This document shows, piece after piece, positions 1-5,295 of a DNA stretch of 5,295 nucleotides. The notes below the pieces were generated by a model. It saw nothing but the letters and a program-made list of their open reading frames with translations. It was not told the origin of the DNA and made no database searches. The stretch covers positions 1 to 5,295 of the forward strand of contig JAKIUV010000120.1 in NCBI GenBank assembly GCA_021647375.1, read 5' to 3'. This DNA comes from Robiginitomaculum sp. GTDB lineage: Bacteria; Pseudomonadota; Alphaproteobacteria; Caulobacterales; Maricaulaceae. Numbering within the stretch: the stretch's first letter is position 1; the number at the start of each line of letters is the position of its first letter. The position numbers were made by a program, and so were the translations under genes.

Positions 1-441
1 GCTTTTCTTATCAATAAATCCGTATCCGCCCTTTTTGTGGATGCGGACAAATTTAGACGGCGCAGGTTTCAGGTAATATGCACCGCCCAACTTGTTTTTA
101 ATGCGCTCTAAATAGGCATTGCCAAACACCAGATAATCATAGACGAAGCGTGCAAAGTCGGCGCGGGCTAAAAGTTTGTGGTCAATATAATTGGCAACTA
201 GTAAATTGGTTTTGACCTTAAGCGCACTGGCGTGGTGGACACTGGATTTCAATGTTTCAGAAAGCCCCTGCACGGGCGACGGCAGGTCGTAATATTCATC
301 ATGGCTTGGCACTAAAAACCCGATAACACGCGAGCGTGTCAATGACGGATCAGGGTCACCGAAGCTAAAGCTATATAGGCGCTGCCCTGTGTCTGTTAGT
401 TTTTCGGGTTTTTCTTGTTTTTTGGCTTTTAATCTGGCCAT
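1..441 (-). CDS. Q: Phage portal protein, P2 gpQ-like (partial, N-terminal part)
   Basis: Portal subunit. In P2-like phages it forms the dodecameric ring at one capsid vertex through which terminase pumps DNA and to which the tail joins. The first 147 codons are visible. The C-terminal part lies beyond the left edge; P2 gpQ is about 344 residues, so under half is seen. The reading frame is open throughout. Recognisable P2-portal blocks are FSFGDPDPSLTRSRVIGF (residues 25-42), GLSETLKSSVHHAS (59-72), VKTNLLVANYIDHKLLAR (76-93) and the strongly conserved DYLVFGNAYLERIKNKLGG (102-120). The ATG at 441 is preferred because an AAGGAAG sits 6 nt upstream and the blocks begin soon after it. The start lies inside the 3' end of the terminase gene (13-bp overlap), implying co-transcription and probably coupled translation. 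Family assignment is firm; the rest of the protein is not visible. Confidence 0.95.
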   Translation of the reverse strand, partial: MARLKAKKQEKPEKLTDTGQRLYSFSFGDPDPSLTRSRVIGFLVPSHDEYYDLPSPVQGLSETLKSSVHHASALKVKTNLLVANYIDHKLLARADFARFVYDYLVFGNAYLERIKNKLGGAYYLKPAPSKFVRIHKKGGYGFIDKKS

Positions 442-2207
442 GTGATGCTTCCTTTTTTCTTGCCGCTTAATGTGACGACACTCTCCAGTGCCATTTCGTC
501 GAGCGCGTTAAACAAAGCCCATGCGATATCCGCATGACCCGTATCGCCGGAGCGTCCGGCTTTGTATGTGATGTGTTTTGAATTGTCGGTAACCGAGCGG
601 TGAATGGCGAGCAAACTGGCCAGCATATCCGTCCAGCCAGCATCAAATTTGATACGGCGATTTTGGATAAGGTGTTGTGCCTTGATGACCAGCCTTGTTT
701 TGCTCTCGACGCTGTAAATGATTTTGTTGGTGCGCGGGAAGAACTGCTTTACCAATTCATAAACCGCCAAGCCCATGCCGGACGCGTCAATATTAATGGC
801 CTGCACATTGTATTTTTCGGTTAGGGCTTTCAGGTTTTTGGCTTGCTCATCAAAACTGATATTGTTCCAGCTTTCTTTTTGAACCACACGGAATAGGCCG
901 CCTGCCACTTGCGGCGGCGCAATCACAACCACACTGGCATTGTCGCGCGACCGCGACGGGTCATAGCCAATCCAGACGGGTAAATCATCCAGCGGTCTGG
1001 CGGCCAAGGGTTTCAAATCCGTCCACGCCGTCCAGCTATCCACCATACAGCGCTGCAGCTCGGTAAGGCTAAAAATACTTGCGGCGGCGTCTACGAACTC
1101 GCACATAAATAAATTGCGAAATTCCTGCTTGGCATATTCCAAACGCAGCTCACCAATATCAAACAGGGTACACCCGCCCGCTTCGGCGTCTTCCACGGTG
1201 ACAATTTGCCGCCATTGCCCGTCCGGACAGACAAGGCCGTCTTTTAGATCTGCGTGGGTAAGTTTAAATTCTTTGCGCTCACGCTTGCTGCGACCTTTGT
1301 TGAACAGCTTGCCTGACCAGAACTCATAGGCTTCGCTGCTGAGTGTTGACGGCACAGAGAAATAGGTTTTGCGCCATTTTTTATGGGCGGCCATGCCGGA
1401 CGAGACTTTCCGCAATTCGTGGAATTTATAAACCCAGTGGTATTCATCAAAATACAAATGGCCGTGATAGCTTTGTGCTGTGCGGCTATTAGTGCCAAGA
1501 AAATACAAGGTGGCATCATTATGGCCAAGCTTAATCGGGTCGCCTTTAAGCTCAACCCCTGTAACCTCTTTGACCCAATCGAAAATATAACCCTTGAACA
1601 CATGGGCTTGGGCTTTGGATGCTGATAGGAAAATCTGGTTATCACCCGTCTTGGCCGCGTCCAGCAATGCTTCGCGAGCAAAGTACCAGGTGGCACCGAT
1701 TTGGCGGGATTTTAAGATATTGCGGGTGCGGTGTTTTTTGGCTTTGAACCAAACCCGCTGATAGTCAAACAGGCATTCATCAAATGATTTTTGCAATAAA
1801 TCTATATGCTCTTCGGTTAGGACGTTTTTACCTTTGGCGGCTTTGCCTTTGGATTTGTTCCTAAGCTTGGGGTTAAGGTCTGCGGGTGCGCCGTCTTGTT
1901 CAAACTTCTGAATACGGGCAGTGCGCTCTAGCAATTTACCCAGACTTTCAATCTCCTTGAAATCTCGGTCAGTTTTTTCAGGCTTGGCAACCAACTGGCA
2001 CAACCGGGCATGGGTTGATACGTTGACCTGTTTGGCGATAGATGCTTCGTCCCATTTATCGCGGCGTTTCCAACTGTCCAGGGTCTGATATTTCAAGGAC
2101 AGTTTTTCGGCAATCTGTGTCAGCTTCCAGCCCTGCCAATACAGATTGGCCGCCTCGTGTCTTGGCGCTATAAATGGTATCACCGCCGATTTTGTCTCTA
2201 TTGCCAT
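429..2207 (-). CDS. P: Terminase large (ATPase/nuclease) subunit, P2 gpP-like
   Basis: Large terminase: ATP-driven motor that translocates phage DNA into the procapsid and, with the small subunit, cuts it. Starting at the ATG at 2207 it is 592 residues, against about 590 for P2 gpP. Order of parts: an N-terminal helix-turn-helix region (about residues 16-55, with YWQGWKLTQIAEKL and SWKRRDKW), as in the terminase ATPase HTH domain of this family; a basic linker (about 112-128, rich in K and N); a motor domain with a deviant Walker A, KSRQIGAT (166-173), and a Walker B, LYFDEYHW (251-258; D254, E255); and a C-terminal RNase H-like nuclease with acidic residues in GYDPSRSRD (D416), NIDASGMG (D474) and GHADIAWAL (D560). 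The frame stays open to 2471, but that extension (MLIIDQRG...) overlaps the O gene, has unlike composition and makes the protein too long. An in-frame ATG at 2258 (609 residues) is a less likely start. No Shine-Dalgarno is evident before 2207. Its 3' end overlaps the portal start. Confidence 0.95.
   Translation of the reverse strand: MAIETKSAVIPFIAPRHEAANLYWQGWKLTQIAEKLSLKYQTLDSWKRRDKWDEASIAKQVNVSTHARLCQLVAKPEKTDRDFKEIESLGKLLERTARIQKFEQDGAPADLNPKLRNKSKGKAAKGKNVLTEEHIDLLQKSFDECLFDYQRVWFKAKKHRTRNILKSRQIGATWYFAREALLDAAKTGDNQIFLSASKAQAHVFKGYIFDWVKEVTGVELKGDPIKLGHNDATLYFLGTNSRTAQSYHGHLYFDEYHWVYKFHELRKVSSGMAAHKKWRKTYFSVPSTLSSEAYEFWSGKLFNKGRSKRERKEFKLTHADLKDGLVCPDGQWRQIVTVEDAEAGGCTLFDIGELRLEYAKQEFRNLFMCEFVDAAASIFSLTELQRCMVDSWTAWTDLKPLAARPLDDLPVWIGYDPSRSRDNASVVVIAPPQVAGGLFRVVQKESWNNISFDEQAKNLKALTEKYNVQAINIDASGMGLAVYELVKQFFPRTNKIIYSVESKTRLVIKAQHLIQNRRIKFDAGWTDMLASLLAIHRSVTDNSKHITYKAGRSGDTGHADIAWALFNALDEMALESVVTLSGKKKGSITWPD
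448..454 (-). promoter_or_regulatory. Shine-Dalgarno of the portal gene
   Basis: AAGGAAG on the minus strand, 6 nt before the portal ATG at 441. It lies inside the terminase coding region, so portal translation can re-initiate independently as ribosomes finish the terminase. It fixes the portal start. Confidence 0.75.
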
Positions 2208-2321
2208 GGGCCAGACATTATGTGGGCAGACACATATTGATGCGCCCTTTCGGTGCATTATCAAGATAACGCACCAAATAGGTTTGATTGATACTGAAAA
2301 AAGTTTTTTGTACATCTCGAA
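2208..2321. promoter_or_regulatory. Divergent late promoter region between terminase and scaffold genes
   Basis: This 114-bp gap separates two divergently read operons, matching the P2 region that holds the divergent P and O late promoters, which in P2 require the Ogr activator. It contains the 24-bp palindrome described separately, an A6-G-T6 symmetrical tract at 2297-2309 and a short inverted repeat TGTG-N6-CACA at 2221-2234. Leftward, CATAAT (2222-2217, minus) is a 5/6 match to a sigma70 -10 box but has no recognisable -35 box. Rightward, GATACT (2290-2295) is a weak -10 candidate, also without a good -35. Poor -35 boxes fit activator-dependent promoters. That promoters lie here follows from gene orientation; the exact boxes are guesses. 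Confidence 0.6.
2252..2275. promoter_or_regulatory. 24-bp near-perfect palindrome, candidate regulator binding site
   Basis: The arms are GGTGCATTATC and GATAACGCACC around a central AA; 10 of 11 arm positions are complementary, the exception being A2257 opposite C2270. The centre lies about 57 bp from the terminase ATG at 2207 and about 58 bp from the scaffold ATG at 2322, in the only divergent intergenic region of the module. Arm spacing (GTGC-N14-GCAC) recalls but does not match the TGT-N12-ACA dyad I recall for P2 Ogr sites. It is most likely the operator of a late activator or repressor acting on both operons. The symmetry is seen in the sequence; the role is inferred. Confidence 0.55.
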
Positions 2322-3167
2322 ATGACAAAACCAAACCTGATAACAAAATTCTTCCGTATTGCGACCTCCGGTAAAACCGTTGATGGCCGCACAATCGATG
2401 ACCAAGATATTGACGATATGGCAGAAACTTACGATCCAGAAGAATATACCGCGCTGGTCAATTATGAGCATTTCCGGTTTTTGGGAAACTTTGGCAAGGT
2501 CGTGGCACTCAAAGTTGACACCGATAAGAAAAACCGCCGTACTCTATACGCGCAGCTATCTCCAAATAAAAGACTGCTCGACCTGAATGGTACCAAGCAA
2601 AAACTATTTACATCTATGGAAATCACCAAGAACTTTGCCGGAACGGGCAAAGCTTATCTTGTTGGACTTGCTGTGACAGATAGCCCCGCTTCCCTTGGCG
2701 TCGAAGCGCTGTGTTTTTCCGCAAATAATGACGGACCAGGCGGCGACAGATTTAAAAACAATTTATTTTCCGAGAAACACGAAATGGAGCAATTCACCAT
2801 GGAAAAAGAAGACAAAAAAACTGACGATAATACTGACGCCAAACCTGCTGGTGGGGACGGCGATCAAAAGCCGGAAGCTAAGGGGTTTCTACAAAAATTC
2901 AAAGAGCGTCTAAAACCTGTGCAGGACGCCAATGATGACCAGTTTTCCGCTCTGGAAGAAGCCAGTATAGAATTGGCACAAAAATATTCGGATATGTCCG
3001 ACACAATAGCTGAACTGCAGGCCGCCAATAAAACTCTAACCGATGATTTCGCCGCACAAGAAGAAACCATCACCAAACTTACCGCCGCTCTTGAAAACAC
3101 CCCCGAAGACGGCGCACTCCGCCCGTCCGCAACGGGTCAAGAAGATGAAAATCTAGCCGACTGCTAA
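2322..3167 (+). CDS. O: Capsid scaffolding protein with serine protease domain, P2 gpO-like
   Basis: Internal scaffold of the procapsid that is also the maturation protease. P2 gpO cleaves the major capsid protein, the portal and itself. Length 281 residues, against 284 in P2. The N-terminal protease domain (about 1-140) begins KFFRIATSGKTVDGR and keeps the likely catalytic residues: D21 in VDGR, H50 in NYEH and S98 in FTSMEI, aligned by eye to D19, H48 and S107 of P2 gpO. It continues with NFAGTGKAYLVGLAVTDSPA (104-123), near identical to P2. From about 150 on it is hydrophilic and lysine/aspartate rich, followed by a predicted helical or coiled-coil stretch (about 205-260, EEASIELAQKYSDMSDTIAE...), the scaffolding part, and an end in DC that recalls the NC end of P2 gpO. 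The start at 2322 puts the protease motifs at family spacing but has no Shine-Dalgarno. It is the first gene of the rightward operon. Confidence 0.95.
   Translation: MTKPNLITKFFRIATSGKTVDGRTIDDQDIDDMAETYDPEEYTALVNYEHFRFLGNFGKVVALKVDTDKKNRRTLYAQLSPNKRLLDLNGTKQKLFTSMEITKNFAGTGKAYLVGLAVTDSPASLGVEALCFSANNDGPGGDRFKNNLFSEKHEMEQFTMEKEDKKTDDNTDAKPAGGDGDQKPEAKGFLQKFKERLKPVQDANDDQFSALEEASIELAQKYSDMSDTIAELQAANKTLTDDFAAQEETITKLTAALENTPEDGALRPSATGQEDENLADC
2786..2801 (+). promoter_or_regulatory. Possible internal translation start for a scaffold-only product
   Basis: Inside the scaffold gene, GGAG (2786-2789) lies 9 nt before an in-frame ATG (2799-2801, Met160). Initiation there would give a 122-residue product lacking the protease domain and carrying only the hydrophilic/helical scaffold domain. 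Another in-frame ATG (Met155) lies at 2784-2786. Phage lambda makes its scaffold Nu3 from an internal start in protease gene C, so there is precedent, but I do not know of one established for P2 gpO. The placement at the domain boundary is seen; its use is inferred. Confidence 0.3.
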
Positions 3168-3195
3168 GCAATTCCGTCCAATAATTAACCCGACT

Positions 3196-3200
3196 AAGGA
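3196..3200 (+). promoter_or_regulatory. Shine-Dalgarno of the major capsid gene
   Basis: AAGGA, 9 nt before the ATG at 3210, in the 42-nt gap after the scaffold stop. It supports the chosen capsid start. I see no hairpin terminator in the gap, so O and N are probably on one transcript. Confidence 0.75.
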
Positions 3201-3209
3201 AATTTACCC

Positions 3210-4241
3210 ATGCCAAAACAATTACTCAGCGCCACATCAATCGCAGTGTTGGCTGATGCATACCGAACCCGCATTATGGATTTAAACGGGGTATCACCAG
3301 AGGTAAGGGGTAGATTCAACGTCATACCGTCCATCGAACAAAAATTGGAAGATAAGATTGCAGAAACCGCTGACTTCCTTCGGCAAATTAATGTTATGGG
3401 TGTTAGTGACCTAGTCGGCGCAAAATTAGGGCTTGGCATTAGTGGCCCGATTGCGGGTCGCACAAATACTGCCAATGGTGACCGCCAAACCGGAGATTAC
3501 CACACTTTGGATGAAAGCCAATATAGGTGCGAAAAAACAGATTTTGACACCCACATACCATATCCTCTGCTAGATGCTTGGTCAAAATTTCCTGATTTTC
3601 AACAGCGCATTAATAAGCAAATCATCGAGCAAATTGCCCGTGACCGCTTGATGATTGGCTGGAACGGTGAGAGGGTTGCCGCTGACACAGACATTGCGGC
3701 AAACCCTCTTTTACAGGATGTCAATATTGGTTGGCTCAAACATATCGAAACCGATAGGCCAGGGGCATTCCTATCCGGCACCAAAATTGGTACGGCTACG
3801 GGCAATGACTTTAAAAATATTGATGCTGCCGTATATGCGGCGCGGCACGAGCTGATTGCACCTTGGTTTAGAAATGACACGTCCTTGGTTGCGATTATGG
3901 GTAGCGGCCTTATCGTCGACAAGAACATCTCTATGATGAGCAATTATGAAAAACCAACAGAACGGGCGGCAATGGAAACGCAGGTGCTGAACCAAAAAAT
4001 TGGTACATTAAAACCTATTATTGTACCATTCTTCCCAGAAAAATCTGTGTTGATTACAAGCGCCGATAATCTGTCTATCTATTACCAAACTGGATCCCGC
4101 CGCCGCACAATTGTTGATGAAGCAAAGCGCGACCGTTTGGAAGATTACCAGTCCGTCAATGAGGCCTATGTAGTCGAAAATTTCGATAAATGTGCATTGC
4201 TGTCTAGTATCCTGCAGTGGGACGGCGCGGCTTGGTCATAG
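3210..4241 (+). CDS. N: Major capsid protein, P2 gpN-like
   Basis: Main shell protein of the icosahedral head (HK97 fold in the P2 family). Length 343 residues, against 357 in P2. Blocks shared with P2 gpN along its length include FNVIPSIEQKLEDKI (36-50), GISGPIAGRTNTANG (76-90), YRCEKTDFDTHIPYPLLDAW (105-124), NPLLQDVNIGWL (165-176), LIAPWFRNDTSLVAIMG (215-231) and DNLSIYYQTGSRRRTI (286-301), then DRLEDYQSVNEAYVVENF (308-325). P2 gpN loses its first 31 residues to the gpO protease; by alignment the matching cut here would fall around residue 36, before NVIPSIEQ. That is inferred from the alignment, not visible as a motif. An AAGGA supports the start. The tail after the last shared block is shorter than in P2, lacking its extra alanine/proline-rich end. 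It lies between scaffold and small terminase, as in P2. Confidence 0.96.
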   Translation: MPKQLLSATSIAVLADAYRTRIMDLNGVSPEVRGRFNVIPSIEQKLEDKIAETADFLRQINVMGVSDLVGAKLGLGISGPIAGRTNTANGDRQTGDYHTLDESQYRCEKTDFDTHIPYPLLDAWSKFPDFQQRINKQIIEQIARDRLMIGWNGERVAADTDIAANPLLQDVNIGWLKHIETDRPGAFLSGTKIGTATGNDFKNIDAAVYAARHELIAPWFRNDTSLVAIMGSGLIVDKNISMMSNYEKPTERAAMETQVLNQKIGTLKPIIVPFFPEKSVLITSADNLSIYYQTGSRRRTIVDEAKRDRLEDYQSVNEAYVVENFDKCALLSSILQWDGAAWS

Positions 4242-4269
4242 GAACATAGCCTAATTATTAACCGGAGAT

Positions 4270-4274
4270 AGGAA
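4270..4274 (+). promoter_or_regulatory. Shine-Dalgarno of the small terminase gene
   Basis: AGGAA, 8 nt before the ATG at 4283; a second purine tract, GGAGA, lies just upstream (4264-4268). It fixes the start of gene M. The 41-nt gap after the capsid stop shows no terminator-like hairpin. Confidence 0.7.
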
Positions 4275-4282
4275 CTTATATT

Positions 4283-5095
4283 ATGAATTTATTTAGAGAA
4301 CATCGGGAAAGGGAGTTGGCAAAACAGGCAGCCAAGGCCGCCGCAACATCTGGCGACGGCACTATGGACACCGCTAAGGCCGCCAATATTTACGACCAAA
4401 TGTTGTCGCAAATGGCCGCCCATAAGGTCGCGCTGAAAGCCATTCAAAGCATAAAAGCGAAAGCCGATAAAAAGGCTGAATTTATTCCTGTTTACGAAGC
4501 CTATGTCGAGGGTGTACTCGCCGCCGACGAAGATGTTCAGGATGATGTCGTTGTTACCATATTTGTCTGGGCTATTGATGCTGGCCAGTTTGAACTGGCC
4601 TTGCGGATTGCCGAATGGGCGCTGAAATATGACCTTGCCGCGCCGCCAGAATTTTCCCGCACGATTGCAACAATCCTCGTCGAAGAACTGGCCGGTGTTG
4701 TGTTGTCAGGACGTGATGACATTGCCAATATTGCAGAATATCTAACCGAGGTATTGGCTCTGGTTTGTGAAAAGGATATGCCCGATCAGGTCAAAGCTAA
4801 ATTTTACAAGGCTCTCGGCATTGTCCACACGGCAAATGCCCCACAAGCCGCGCTTGAATATATGCAACAGGCACTGGAATTAAATCCGCGGGCTGGCGTC
4901 AAAAAACAGATTGCCAAACTGGAAAAACAAATCAAAGACCTATCCCCGGCGCCCGTCCCCGCCACAGACGCAAAAACCAAGGGTGATAAACCCAAAGTTT
5001 CCAAGCCTGACGGCGGGGCGGCTGGGAAGAAAACAGGTTCTGATGAACCTCCAAAAGAGCCTGTAAAACAAGCTGCAACAGATGAGCAGCAATAG
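4283..5095 (+). CDS. M: Terminase small (endonuclease) subunit, P2 gpM-like
   Basis: Small terminase subunit. In P2, gpM works with gpP in recognising and cutting cos DNA at the start and end of packaging. Length 270 residues, against about 247 in P2. Shared features are IYDQMLSQMAAHKVALKAIQ (36-55), corresponding to YEQMLVKLAADQRTLKAI in P2; the stretch DDVVVTIFVWAIDAGQFELA (87-106) followed by LRIAEWALKYDL; DMPDQVKAKFYKALG (165-179); and the TPR-like AALEYMQQALELNPRAGVKKQI (189-210). The last 50 or so residues are low-complexity, rich in K, P, A, D and G, probably a flexible charged tail as in P2, although here it also carries many acidic residues. The N-terminus (1-35) is alanine/lysine rich and accounts for part of the extra length. 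The start is backed by a Shine-Dalgarno. The last 14 bp overlap the next gene in another frame. Confidence 0.93.
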   Translation: MNLFREHRERELAKQAAKAAATSGDGTMDTAKAANIYDQMLSQMAAHKVALKAIQSIKAKADKKAEFIPVYEAYVEGVLAADEDVQDDVVVTIFVWAIDAGQFELALRIAEWALKYDLAAPPEFSRTIATILVEELAGVVLSGRDDIANIAEYLTEVLALVCEKDMPDQVKAKFYKALGIVHTANAPQAALEYMQQALELNPRAGVKKQIAKLEKQIKDLSPAPVPATDAKTKGDKPKVSKPDGGAAGKKTGSDEPPKEPVKQAATDEQQ

Positions 5096-5295
5096 CGTCA
5101 TAATTCCGCACGGCTCTGGCGTTCCGGTTGATGTCACCGTCGCAAGCCATGATTTCTGGCCTGAACTGTCCAGCAATGCGTTTCGCGACATCATGCGGGT
5201 TGGCGGCACTGTCCCGAACCAGCGGGTCGAGGCCACGCTGATTGCCGCCGTGATAGTGGTCAATAAGGAATTGCAGGATTTCAGAATAACATGGG
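5082..5295 (+). CDS. L: Head completion/stabilization protein, P2 gpL-like (partial, N-terminal part)
   Basis: The first 71 codons are visible; the gene runs off the right edge (P2 gpL is about 169 residues). It starts MSSNSVIIPHGSG and the frame stays open. The block FWPELSSNAFRDIMRVGGTV followed by PNQRVEATLIAAVIVVNKELQDF (about 25-67) matches in spacing and type the FFPDIDPKRVRERMRLEQTV...RLREAIKSGMAETNAEL region of P2 gpL as I recall it. In P2, gpL acts after packaging to plug or stabilise the head and allow tail joining. The start at 5082 overlaps the small terminase stop by 14 bp and has no evident Shine-Dalgarno, suggesting translational coupling. The position directly after M, as in P2, supports the call. 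Identity is weaker than for its neighbours. Confidence 0.82.
   Translation, partial: MSSNSVIIPHGSGVPVDVTVASHDFWPELSSNAFRDIMRVGGTVPNQRVEATLIAAVIVVNKELQDFRITW

Noticed and set aside
600..1625. Plus-strand open frames within the terminase gene (600-824, 1114-1329, 1383-1625)
   Set aside because: They are antisense to a well-conserved coding region, have no ribosome binding site or family features, and are explained as shadows.
1244..1696. 150-residue minus-strand open frame inside the terminase gene
   Set aside because: Out-of-frame shadow of the Walker A to Walker B region. Its translation shows no domain, while the main frame keeps all terminase motifs.
2221..2234. Inverted repeat TGTG-N6-CACA as a P2 Ogr-type site
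   Set aside because: The arms are only 4 nt, the spacing differs from TGT-N12-ACA, and it overlaps the likely -10 box of the leftward promoter, the wrong place for an activator near -55.
2205..2258. Alternative terminase start at the in-frame ATG at 2258 (609 residues)
   Set aside because: The added residues (MHRKGASICVCPHNVWP) do not resemble the family, there is no Shine-Dalgarno, and the ATG lies inside the palindrome. It cannot be fully excluded.
2208..2471. N-terminal extension of the terminase frame to an ATG at 2471 (680 residues in all)
   Set aside because: It would run through the intergenic promoter region and 150 bp into the scaffold gene on the other strand. Its composition (many C, I, F) is unlike the rest, and the start at 2207 gives 592 residues, matching the P2 length.
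3168..3209. Terminator or extra small gene in the gaps between O, N and M (3168-3209 and 4242-4282)
   Set aside because: There is no GC-rich stem with a T-tract and too little room for a gene. The gaps hold only A/T-rich leaders with ribosome binding sites.
3599..3995. Minus-strand open frames opposite the capsid gene
   Set aside because: Antisense to conserved capsid sequence, with no start signals and no recognisable protein.
4932..5263. Minus-strand open frames opposite the M-L junction (up to 107 residues)
   Set aside because: They lie across two overlapping P2-order genes on the plus strand whose translations match the family. The antisense products look like random translation.

Overview
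This window is the capsid and DNA-packaging module of a P2-like tailed phage or prophage (Peduovirus-type myovirus). Six genes are present in the P2 order Q-P-O-N-M-L. They are split by one divergent intergenic region: portal (Q, partial) and terminase ATPase (P) read leftward; scaffold/protease (O), major capsid protein (N), terminase small subunit (M) and head-completion protein (L, partial) read rightward. All assignments come from motifs, length and gene order compared with what I remember of the P2 proteins. No database search was run.

Layout. 1-441 (-) is the N-terminal 147 residues of the portal. 429-2207 (-) is the large terminase subunit, which overlaps the portal start by 13 bp. 2208-2321 is a 114-bp divergent promoter region. 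It holds a near-perfect 24-bp palindrome almost equidistant from the two start codons. 2322-3167 (+) is the protease-scaffold fusion, 3210-4241 (+) the major capsid protein and 4283-5095 (+) the terminase small subunit. 5082-5295 (+) is the start of the head-completion gene, overlapping M by 14 bp and running off the right edge. There is no gene-free stretch longer than 114 bp, and I see no RNA gene, insertion sequence, CRISPR array or attachment site.

How the genes work together. O, by analogy with P2 gpO, guides N into procapsids around the portal, cleaves the capsid proteins and itself, and is lost. P and M form the terminase that cuts and pumps DNA through the portal. L then completes the head so that the tail can attach. 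All six are late genes in P2, where the divergent P and O promoters depend on the zinc-finger activator Ogr. The palindrome here is the obvious candidate for an equivalent control site.

Host. P2-like modules occur in Gram-negative bacteria, mostly Proteobacteria. Base composition is intermediate, and the proteins are clearly diverged from enterobacterial P2 although all catalytic residues are kept. No host gene is present, so I cannot name the host, or say whether this is a prophage or a free phage. Most of the window is a textbook capsid module. The points that merit a second look are the palindrome and the lack of Shine-Dalgarno sequences at the two divergent starts, and a possible internal start for a scaffold-only product inside O.
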